NCBI GenBank assembly: GCA_964352775.1 | Contig: CAYGTK010000086.1 | Coordinates: 1 to 15,975, forward strand | DNA length: 15,975 nucleotides | Direction: 5' to 3' | DNA from: CAYGTK01 sp964352775 | Lineage (GTDB): Bacteria; Bacteroidota; Bacteroidia; Chitinophagales; CAIOSU01 | Shown here: piece by piece, positions 1-7,010 of the stretch | Layout of the letters: every line of letters begins with the position of its first letter | How positions within the stretch are numbered: the first letter of the stretch is position 1 | Made by a program: the position numbers and the translations under genes | The notes under the pieces: generated by a model | What the model was told of the DNA's origin: nothing | The model's database searches: none | The model's input: the letters and a program-made list of their open reading frames with translations, nothing else

Positions 1-355
1 AAACCTAGGGAAATTGGGTGAAACAGTTTCAGGTATTTCTGATATAGGTGAAGCTTCTGCTGCCACTGGTCAGTACTCTCAAGAAGCTAAAGCAGCCACT
101 GCTGCTTTGTCTGAAATGAGAGCAGCATACTCTAATGCTACCACCTCTATCAATGCATTGTCTGATACTACTTCAGAATTCAAAGGATACCAAGAGCAAG
201 TGCAAGATGTTGCTAAGAACTTGGCATCATTGAATCAGTTGTATGAATCTGAATTGAATGATACAACAAGTAACCTGAAAGCCTTGAACACTAACTTGGC
301 TGCATTGAATAATGTATACGGTAACATGTTGACCGCAATGGGCCGTAACGCCTAA
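1..355 (+). CDS. gldL: GldL C-terminal part (T9SS / gliding motor protein), 5' truncated
   Basis: This is the 3' end of gldL; the gene runs off the left edge, and the first full codon is at base 2. GldL is the inner-membrane partner of GldM, and together they form the proton-driven motor that powers type IX secretion and gliding. Its two N-terminal membrane helices would lie upstream of the window. The visible part, about 117 residues, is rich in Ala, Ser, Thr, Asn and Leu with heptad-like spacing and no membrane segment, as expected for the cytoplasmic C-terminal coiled-coil region. It ends in a YGNML-AM type tail followed by TAA. The identity rests on this tail and on gldM and gldN following on the same strand after a 50-base gap. 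A TTG at 14 is only an internal codon and not a start. Confidence 0.88.
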   Translation, partial: NLGKLGETVSGISDIGEASAATGQYSQEAKAATAALSEMRAAYSNATTSINALSDTTSEFKGYQEQVQDVAKNLASLNQLYESELNDTTSNLKALNTNLAALNNVYGNMLTAMGRNA

Positions 356-405
356 TTTGCAGTATTAGCTATCCCAATTAACTAACAGATATAAACTGAC
401 TATAA

Positions 406-2055
406 ATGGCAATTCCTAAGGAACCCCGGCAGTTGATGATTAATATGATGTATATCGTATTGACAGCTCTACTAGCACTAAACGTGTCTGCTGAGGTATT
501 AAATGCGTTCAAGCTCGTCTCACTTGGTATGGAAACCAGTAACGAAGCATTGGATGATAAGAACGGGGACTTAATGTTCGAGTTTGACAAGCAGAGTAAC
601 ATTAACGAGCAGAAAACAAAACCGTTCTACGATGATGCTAAAAGAGCTAAAGAACTTTATGATGAGTTTGATACTTATATTCAATCATTAACCGCTAACC
701 TAGTAGAAGCTTCTGGTGGTTGGCTACCTGATGAAGAGGGTAATAAATCTAACAATCTTAAGAATAAAAAGAATTATTCGGATCCTACCCGGATCATGAT
801 CGATCAGAAGAAGGGAGATGAGTTAGAAGCAAAAATAAATGAGCTTCGTACAAACTTGTTGGCTCTTCCAAAGTTAACTCAACAAGATAGGGATGACCTA
901 GAGAATCAATTCACCCTATCTACTGATTATGATAAGGATGCTGCAAAAAAGCTGGACAAGAAAAGTTGGGCAGCTTATCATTTTGATCACGTTCCGATCA
1001 TTGCAGTTCAAACTTTGATGACCAAAATGAAAGGAGATGGTAAAGCATCTTACGGTTTGGTTGTAGAAAAGTTGTTAGCTAAGATATCTGCTGAAGATTA
1101 TAAGTTTGATGCCCTTCGTACTACTGTAATACCTAATACTACATACGTATTGCAAGGTCAAGACTTTAATGCGGCAGTATATATGTCTGCTTATAGTACT
1201 ACCCAAGATCCTGAAATATTTGTAGGTAAGTTCAAATCGTCGCTTCGCGGTGAACTCTATAATAAAGAGGGGCAATTGATCGGTACTAAAAGGGAGTCTA
1301 ACCCTCTAGATGCTGGATTCACTAAAGTTGATGTGAATGGTGGAATTGGAATGATCAAGGAAAAGGGAACTCGTTTAGGTGAAGTAACCAAGCAAGGTGT
1401 TATTAAGGTAAGAAAACCTAACAGTCAAACTGAATTTGTTTTCTATCCTTTCGAGCAGAAATATCAAGTTGCTGCTGGTGGGGTTGTTGTATCTCCTGAA
1501 AAGATGAACGTTATGTACATTGGAGTTGATAACCCAATGGCAATTTCAGCTGCTGGTTTTCCTAATGAAAAGGTTAAGGCATCTATGTCTCAAGGTTCAT
1601 TGAAAGCTAATGGTAACGGTAAGTACACAGCTAAGGTTACTAAGCAAGGAAAAGCTACTGTATCAGTATCTGCTCAGGTAGATGGTAAGATGAAACAATT
1701 AGGTACTGCAGAGTTCCGTGTTAAGCCAGTTCCAGATCCAGTTGCTAAAGTTGGTAACAGTAAGGGCGGAGCTACTAAAACATCTACTTTCAAAGTACAA
1801 CGTGGTTTAATTGCAGCATTAGAGAATTTTGACTTTGACGTACGATTCAACATCGTGAGTTTCATGATGACTTATTCTGCCGCTCGTCAAGACCTTGTAG
1901 ATGCAAGAACTACTGGACCATTGTTTGATTCTAAAATGCAAGGATTTATCAAACGCTCTAAACCTGGAGATATATTCTACTTTGATGAAATTCGTGCAAA
2001 AGGTCCTGATGGTACTACGCGTAAGTTACCGAGTATCGTATTTAAGTTGATATAA
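406..2055 (+). CDS. gldM: GldM / PorM, T9SS inner-membrane motor and periplasmic shaft protein
   Basis: The product is 549 residues, close to the usual size of GldM/PorM. A short cytoplasmic N-terminus (PRQLMIN) leads into one membrane helix at about residues 12-30, with the family-typical stretch MYIVLTALLALNVSAEVLNAF. The rest is periplasmic: a helical first domain up to about residue 220, then beta-rich domains, and a C-terminal domain with FDVRFNIVSF and KPGDIFYFDEI motifs. In this family the N-terminal helix packs with GldL helices to form the proton-driven rotary motor, and the dimeric periplasmic shaft reaches the GldK/GldN ring at the outer membrane. The ATG at 406 is chosen because the protein begins directly before the conserved membrane helix. 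It lies 50 bases after gldL and 13 bases before gldN, so one operon is likely. Confidence 0.95.
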   Translation: MAIPKEPRQLMINMMYIVLTALLALNVSAEVLNAFKLVSLGMETSNEALDDKNGDLMFEFDKQSNINEQKTKPFYDDAKRAKELYDEFDTYIQSLTANLVEASGGWLPDEEGNKSNNLKNKKNYSDPTRIMIDQKKGDELEAKINELRTNLLALPKLTQQDRDDLENQFTLSTDYDKDAAKKLDKKSWAAYHFDHVPIIAVQTLMTKMKGDGKASYGLVVEKLLAKISAEDYKFDALRTTVIPNTTYVLQGQDFNAAVYMSAYSTTQDPEIFVGKFKSSLRGELYNKEGQLIGTKRESNPLDAGFTKVDVNGGIGMIKEKGTRLGEVTKQGVIKVRKPNSQTEFVFYPFEQKYQVAAGGVVVSPEKMNVMYIGVDNPMAISAAGFPNEKVKASMSQGSLKANGNGKYTAKVTKQGKATVSVSAQVDGKMKQLGTAEFRVKPVPDPVAKVGNSKGGATKTSTFKVQRGLIAALENFDFDVRFNIVSFMMTYSAARQDLVDARTTGPLFDSKMQGFIKRSKPGDIFYFDEIRAKGPDGTTRKLPSIVFKLI

Positions 2056-2068
2056 TATAGAAGAAGAT

Positions 2069-2893
2069 ATGAAGTCATTATCAATAGTATTACTGGTTTG
2101 TTTGAGTTGTACAGTATTTGCACAACAAGGACCTGATGCTCCTAGAGATGGGGCATATGATGAGGTTACCATAGGAGAGGATGGTAAAGCTATACTTGCA
2201 TACGACCACATTCGGGAGGCCGATGTTTACTGGAAAAAACGTATCTGGCGTATAATTGACACGCGTGAGAAGATGAACCTTCCGTTTCGCTATCCTAAGC
2301 AATACTTGATAGACGTTATCAAAGACCACGCTGTAGAAGGTGAAATAACTGTTTATGATCCAATAGATGATGAATTTACTTTGACCATGACTGCTGAAGA
2401 AGTTGCTACAGCTGGAGTTGGTACACCTGATACGATCACATTCTACGATCCGGTTACTTTAGAGCCAGTTACAGAGTATACTCAGCCAGAATTCGACCCG
2501 GCTTCTATTACGAAGTATCGCTTAAAGGAAGATTGGATATTTGATGAAGAGACTTCAACGTTAGTTGTACGTATCATTGGTATTGCTCCTATTATGGAAG
2601 TAAAGGATGAAACAGGAGCTATTCGTGGTGACAAGGTCCTTTTTTGGGCTTATTATCCAGAGCTTCGTCCAGTATTGGCACGTTACCGTGTATTTAATAC
2701 TAAGAATGATGCAACAACTTTAAGTTGGGAAGACATTATGGAAATGCGTTTCTTTGATAGCTATATCATAAAAGAATCAAACGTATACGATCGTCGTATT
2801 CAAGATTACTCTGCAGGTGTGAATGCACTATTAGAAGCAGAGCGTGTAGAAGCTGAATTGTTCAACTTTGAACATGACCTTTGGTCTTATTGA
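2069..2893 (+). CDS. gldN: GldN / PorN, periplasmic T9SS ring component
   Basis: The product is 274 residues. It has a signal peptide of about 18 residues ending VFA before QQ, so signal peptidase I cleavage is expected. Two cysteines lie in the hydrophobic core, but the context CLSC is a poor lipobox. The mature part has family-typical segments: KRIWRIIDTREKMNLPFRYP near the N-terminus, EDWIFDEETSTLVVRIIGIAP in the middle and LFWAYYPELRPVLARYRVFN later, followed by MRFFDSYIIKESNVYDRRIQ. GldN binds the lipoprotein GldK to form the large ring under the outer membrane and is contacted by GldM. The gene is the last of the gldLMN run. Its stop codon overlaps the 3' end of the convergent uvrC by 7 bases, and a terminator follows about 50 bases downstream. 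Confidence 0.93.
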   Translation: MKSLSIVLLVCLSCTVFAQQGPDAPRDGAYDEVTIGEDGKAILAYDHIREADVYWKKRIWRIIDTREKMNLPFRYPKQYLIDVIKDHAVEGEITVYDPIDDEFTLTMTAEEVATAGVGTPDTITFYDPVTLEPVTEYTQPEFDPASITKYRLKEDWIFDEETSTLVVRIIGIAPIMEVKDETGAIRGDKVLFWAYYPELRPVLARYRVFNTKNDATTLSWEDIMEMRFFDSYIIKESNVYDRRIQDYSAGVNALLEAERVEAELFNFEHDLWSY

Positions 2894-4706
2894 TCGGTAT
2901 GATAAAATGAATGGACTATTTTGGCTTTAGCCGGTCCGATAATTAAAGCAAGCTGCTCTTGAGTAGCTTGCTTTATTTTTTTCTCTGATCGTAGTTTTTG
3001 TAGGAGTAAGTCAGCTGTTTTCTTACCTATCCCTTTTATCTCGTATATCTTCATGGCCATACTCGCCTTATCTCTTTTCAAGCGGTGAAATGTAATAGCA
3101 AATCGGTGTGCTTCATTTCTAAGCTGTTGTATCACCTTCAAACTCTCCGACCGTTTATCGATATACATTGGTAAAGTGTCACCAGGATAGAATATCTCTT
3201 CAAGTCTTTTAGCAATACCTACTATGGTCATTTCGCCTTGCAAGCCCAGGTCATTCACTGCCTTAAGCGCCGAGCTTAACTGCCCCTTACCGCCATCAAT
3301 CACTACTAACTGAGGCAAAGGTTGCTCTTCTTCACTTAGTCGCTTATACCGTCTGTGTACAACTTCTTCCATACTGGCAAAGTCATCGGGACCAACTACC
3401 GTTTTTATATTGTAGTGGCGGTATTCTTTTTTGGCGGGTCTAGCGTTTTTAAATACAACCATAGAACTTACGGGTGAACTACCCTGAAAGTTGGAATTGT
3501 CAAAGCATTCAATGTGTACTGGTAATTCTTTGAGGCGGAAGTCTTGCTTTAGCTGTTCTAATAACCGCTCTTGGCCATTGCTGCGTTTGCCTAGCGTACT
3601 CCTATATTGATCACGTTCATACGACGCATTCTTTTCCGAGAGCATTAACAGCTTCTTTTTATCACCTATTTGCGGAATTGTCTGCTTCACATTTTCTTGA
3701 AGTTCCAGAAGTTCAGGTAGTTCGAAAGGAAGAATTACTTCTTTGGCTTCGCTACTGAATTCTTCTCTCAGTGCTCTTACAGCAAAGAGTAATAATTCTT
3801 CNNNNNNNNNNCTTCTTTGCTTTCATCCAGCCGCTGTTTTAATTGAATGGTCTTAGTGGTAATAATAGTACCGTTATTGATTCGTAAATAATTTACAAAT
3901 GCATTTCGCTCTTCGCTTAAAAGGGAGAAAACATCAATGTCCTTATAACTTGGGTTAACGATAGTTGAGCGGCTTTGGTAGCCTTTGAGAATATCTAGCT
4001 TGTCCTTTATTCGTGCGGCATCTTCAAACTTATATTCTTCAGACAACTCTTGCATCTCTGCTTTCAGATATCCGATGGCAGCACTTGTATTCCCTTTTAG
4101 TATCTCACGTATTTGATCTACATCGGTTTGATAGTCTTCCTCTTGCTGAAGATCTTCACAGGGACCTAAGCAATTCCCTATGTGGTATTCCAAGCAGATC
4201 TTGAATTTTCCAGCATTTATCTTTTCTTCAGAAAGGTTGAGTTTACAGGTTCGCAAGGGAAATACCGTACGTAGGAAACTTAGCACTGAGCGTACCTTAC
4301 CTACTGATGTATATGGCCCAAAGTATTCCGAACCATCCTTAACGTATTTTCTAGTTAAAAAAACCCTTGGAAATCGCTCTTTCTTAATGACAATAAAGGG
4401 GTACGACTTATCGTCTTTCAGCTCGATATTGTACTTCGGCTGATTTTTTTTGATAAGTGCGTTTTCAAGTAAGAAAGCATCTTGCTCACTATTTACAATG
4501 GTAAACTCAATGTGATGGATGTTCCTAATTAGTGACCTAATGCGGAAGCTATCGTATTTCTTATTTACAAAATAGGAGGATACCCGCTTACGGAGATGCT
4601 TTGCTTTACCGATATAGAGCACGGCACCATTTTCGTCATAATACTTGTAAATACCTGGTTGCTTGGGTATGGTGGGCTGTATCTTTTTAAATTCTTCTGA
4701 AGTCAC
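2887..4706 (-). CDS. uvrC: UvrC, excinuclease ABC subunit C (interrupted by an assembly gap)
   Basis: UvrC makes the two incisions around DNA damage in nucleotide excision repair with UvrA and UvrB. The N-terminal GIY-YIG nuclease domain is clear (GIY at residues 18-20, YIG at 31-33, Glu81). Four cysteines at 154, 171, 179 and 183 match the spacing region that holds a 4Fe-4S cluster in characterised UvrC. A UVR helix pair for UvrB binding lies at about 204-239. After the gap come the RNase H-like nuclease domain (ECFDNSN, VVIDGGKGQL, HRFAITFHRL) and a C-terminal helix-hairpin-helix (IKGIGKKTADLLLQKL). The start is a GTG at 4706, because an in-frame stop lies 24 bases upstream and no ATG fits. 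Ten N at 3802-3811 shift the frame. If the 4-base overlap of the flanks is merged, the protein is 601 residues, the normal size, so this is probably an intact gene. Confidence 0.95.
2945..2982 (+). terminator. Intrinsic terminator of the gldLMN operon, inside uvrC codons
   Basis: A perfect 10-base inverted repeat, AAAGCAAGCT at 2945-2954 and AGCTTGCTTT at 2965-2974, encloses a 10-base loop that can itself pair (CTC-TT-GAG). One A is followed by seven T at 2976-2982. The T run is present only on the + strand, so the signal would stop transcripts arriving from gldN and not those from uvrC. The same bases encode the C-terminal uvrC residues around KQATQEQLAL. The sequence pattern is direct; the function is inferred. 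Confidence 0.85.
3802..3811. other. Assembly gap of 10 N inside uvrC
   Basis: Ten undetermined bases break the uvrC reading frame: the codon phase before the gap (start 4706) and after it (residues ELLLFAVRAL onward) differs, so the true length cannot be 10. It must be 2 modulo 3. In the coding direction the left flank ends in GAAG and the right flank begins with GAAG. Collapsing these four bases gives SKEELLLFA, in frame and family-like. Confidence 0.95.
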
Positions 4707-4708
4707 AG

Positions 4709-4728
4709 GTGCTAAAATACATTAGCAC
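4709..4728 (-). promoter_or_regulatory. Short hairpin directly before the uvrC start codon
   Basis: A perfect 7-base inverted repeat, GTGCTAA at 4709-4715 and TTAGCAC at 4722-4728, with a 6-base loop, fills much of the 39-base gap between the penicillin-binding protein gene and uvrC. In the uvrC transcript it ends two bases before the GTG start. No U run follows, so it is not a normal terminator. It could mask ribosome access or be chance; the pattern is seen and the role is unknown. Confidence 0.35.
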
Positions 4729-4745
4729 ACTGAATAGTTCGATAA

Positions 4746-7007
4746 TTATTCCCAGCCATTATTAGGGCCATAATCGCTAGGAACTCTATCTTGACTACTT
4801 TGTAATTCATATTTACTACAGTCTAGCTCAATGGTCATGCGTGACTTAGGTTTTTCGAACTTCTTGTCCATATCGTAGCCTAACTCCTTATCTGCATATA
4901 GTTTTTGGAAAAATAAGCCCCATATAGGCATGGCCATTCTAGCTCCTTGTCCATATTCCAAGCTGCGGAATCGCATAAAACGGTCTTCACCACCTGTCCA
5001 AGCACCAGCAACTAAGTCTGGAGTTATACCCATAAACCATCCATCAGAATGATTTTGAGTAGTTCCTGTTTTACCACCCATATCCCCAGTTAAGGCGTAA
5101 TACCTTGGGGAACGTAAGCGAACAGCAGTACCCCCGCTCATGGTAACACCTCTAAGCATATCTACCATGATATAGGCAGTCTGTTCATCTAACGCTTCAC
5201 GCTTTTCAGGTACTCCTTCGTAAATAATGTTGCCATTTTTGTCTTCAATACGGCTAACAAAAATAGGCTCGGTATAAAAACCCTTATTGGCAAAGGCAGT
5301 ATATGCTCCCACCATCTCCATTAGGCTAATATCTGCAGTACCTAGCGCTATTGCAGGATAGGGGTCAATATGAGACCTGATACCCAGTTTTCTTGCAAGA
5401 TCGATAACTGGTTGTGGACCGATCTCCTTCATCAAGTAGGCTGCACATGAGTTTCTGGAATCAGCTAAGCAAGCCTTAAGAGACCAAAGATCGCCAGTGA
5501 AACCATCTCTGCCCGCATTTTGAGGTGTATAGTTGTCGAAATCCTCAAAGGTGGTAGGAAGGTCGTATATCTTATAACAAGGGGAATAGCCACCTTCTTT
5601 GATAGCTTGAGCGTAAAGTAAAGGCTTGAAAGTGGATCCCACTTGCCTTCTGCTTGTTACGTGGTCGTATTGAAAATACTTGTAGTCTCTTCCTCCTACC
5701 CAAGCTTTTATCTCACCACTGGCTGGATCTACTGCCAAGAAGCCTGACTGTAAGACCTTACGATGCCACTTAACTGCATCTACGGGCTTCATTACAGTAT
5801 CTTTTTCTCCTTCATTTGTAAAAATGGTAAGCCCTGTTGGTGTATTCATTAATATCTCAACAGAATCTGTATCGTATCCTTCCGCTCTAAAATCTTTATA
5901 ATACACTGAATTGCGAATGGCTTGCTTAAGAGATGTTTGGTAGGTTTTTGTGTCTTTAGCGTCACCACCTTTCCACATGTTTCTGCCTTTATTTTTGCCA
6001 TCAAATTTTTCTTGAAGCCAAACAAGGTGTTCTTCTACTGATTCTTCCGCATAAGCTTGCATGCGCGAATCGATCGTAGTATAAATTCGGAGTCCATCGC
6101 TATAGACATCCCAACGAGTACTATCCAATTTTAGATTGTTACGTGCCCATTGTTTCACCCAGCCACGAAGGTATTCTCTGAAATATGGAGCAAGACCTTC
6201 AACATGGCTACTTCTAACGAAATTCAACTCAATGGGAAGAGCTTGAAGGGAATCACATTTTGCAGGCTCTAAGTAGCCATAATTTCGCATTTGACCAAGG
6301 ACAGTATTACGACGGTGGAAACTCTTTTTATTGTCCTTTCGGGCAGGGTTATAGGTAGAAGGAGCTTTAAGCATACCCACCAAAACAGCACTTTCTTGTA
6401 TGATAAGTGAGTCAACAGGTTTATTGAAATAGGTACGTGTAGCAGACTTAATACCAAATGAATTATTACCAAAGGTGACTGTATTGAGATACATGACCAT
6501 TATCTCATCTTTCGTATACCTACTCTCTAATCTAACCGCAATAACCCATTCTTTGAGTTTTTGCTTTATTCTCTCAATAAGGCCACCTGTAGGAGGGTTA
6601 AATAGATTTTTTGCTAGTTGCTGGGATATTGTACTACCACCTCCTTGCAGGTCGAAGGTAAGAACGCCTTTTAGCACCCTTCCTAAGCCTCTTAGGTCAA
6701 TGCCTGAATGCCCTCTAAACCTGATGTCTTCAGTTGCTGTAAGAGCATCTATTAAGTTTTTAGGAAGGTTTTCATATTTGATATTACTCCGATTCTCGCT
6801 GTAGTACTTACCCAGTAGCTTAGTATCTGCAGAATAAACCTCGGTCGCTAAATTCGTAGGAGGGTTTTCAAGTTGATCGAAGGTTGGGAGCTTTCCGAAA
6901 CCACCATTACTCACATACTTAAATAAGAAACCAGTACCCAAAATGGTTACGACTAAACCTCCCCAGAACACTAGGAGGAAAATGATCTTGGTTTTTTTAT
7001 TAACCAT
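4746..7007 (-). CDS. mrcA: Class A penicillin-binding protein 1A (transglycosylase/transpeptidase)
   Basis: The product is 753 residues and is a bifunctional peptidoglycan synthase on the outer face of the inner membrane. It has a short cytoplasmic N-terminus and one membrane anchor at about residues 8-30. The GT51 glycosyltransferase domain follows at about 50-230, with the catalytic Glu in ATEDIRFRGH (E93) and GGSTISQQLAKNLF at 122-136. A linker region leads to the transpeptidase domain at about 415-720: the active serine is in STFK (S458-K461), SRN is at 517-519 and KTG at 646-648. All catalytic motifs are present, so it should be active. It polymerises lipid II into glycan strands and cross-links the stem peptides. 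The start ATG lies 3 bases after the stop of the upstream lipoprotein gene, which implies translational coupling; uvrC follows 39 bases downstream. Confidence 0.95.
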   Translation of the reverse strand: MVNKKTKIIFLLVFWGGLVVTILGTGFLFKYVSNGGFGKLPTFDQLENPPTNLATEVYSADTKLLGKYYSENRSNIKYENLPKNLIDALTATEDIRFRGHSGIDLRGLGRVLKGVLTFDLQGGGSTISQQLAKNLFNPPTGGLIERIKQKLKEWVIAVRLESRYTKDEIMVMYLNTVTFGNNSFGIKSATRTYFNKPVDSLIIQESAVLVGMLKAPSTYNPARKDNKKSFHRRNTVLGQMRNYGYLEPAKCDSLQALPIELNFVRSSHVEGLAPYFREYLRGWVKQWARNNLKLDSTRWDVYSDGLRIYTTIDSRMQAYAEESVEEHLVWLQEKFDGKNKGRNMWKGGDAKDTKTYQTSLKQAIRNSVYYKDFRAEGYDTDSVEILMNTPTGLTIFTNEGEKDTVMKPVDAVKWHRKVLQSGFLAVDPASGEIKAWVGGRDYKYFQYDHVTSRRQVGSTFKPLLYAQAIKEGGYSPCYKIYDLPTTFEDFDNYTPQNAGRDGFTGDLWSLKACLADSRNSCAAYLMKEIGPQPVIDLARKLGIRSHIDPYPAIALGTADISLMEMVGAYTAFANKGFYTEPIFVSRIEDKNGNIIYEGVPEKREALDEQTAYIMVDMLRGVTMSGGTAVRLRSPRYYALTGDMGGKTGTTQNHSDGWFMGITPDLVAGAWTGGEDRFMRFRSLEYGQGARMAMPIWGLFFQKLYADKELGYDMDKKFEKPKSRMTIELDCSKYELQSSQDRVPSDYGPNNGWE

Positions 7008-7010
7008 GGC

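Noticed and set aside
2090..2329. Open frames on the - strand opposite gldN and elsewhere opposite gldM
   Set aside because: They lie wholly within strongly supported genes, have no recognisable domains and no promoter or start context.
2887..3690. Separate short UvrC-like gene starting at a GTG at 3690
   Set aside because: The reading frame continues upstream to the N gap with UvrC-like sequence, so the GTG is an internal valine and both parts are one gene.
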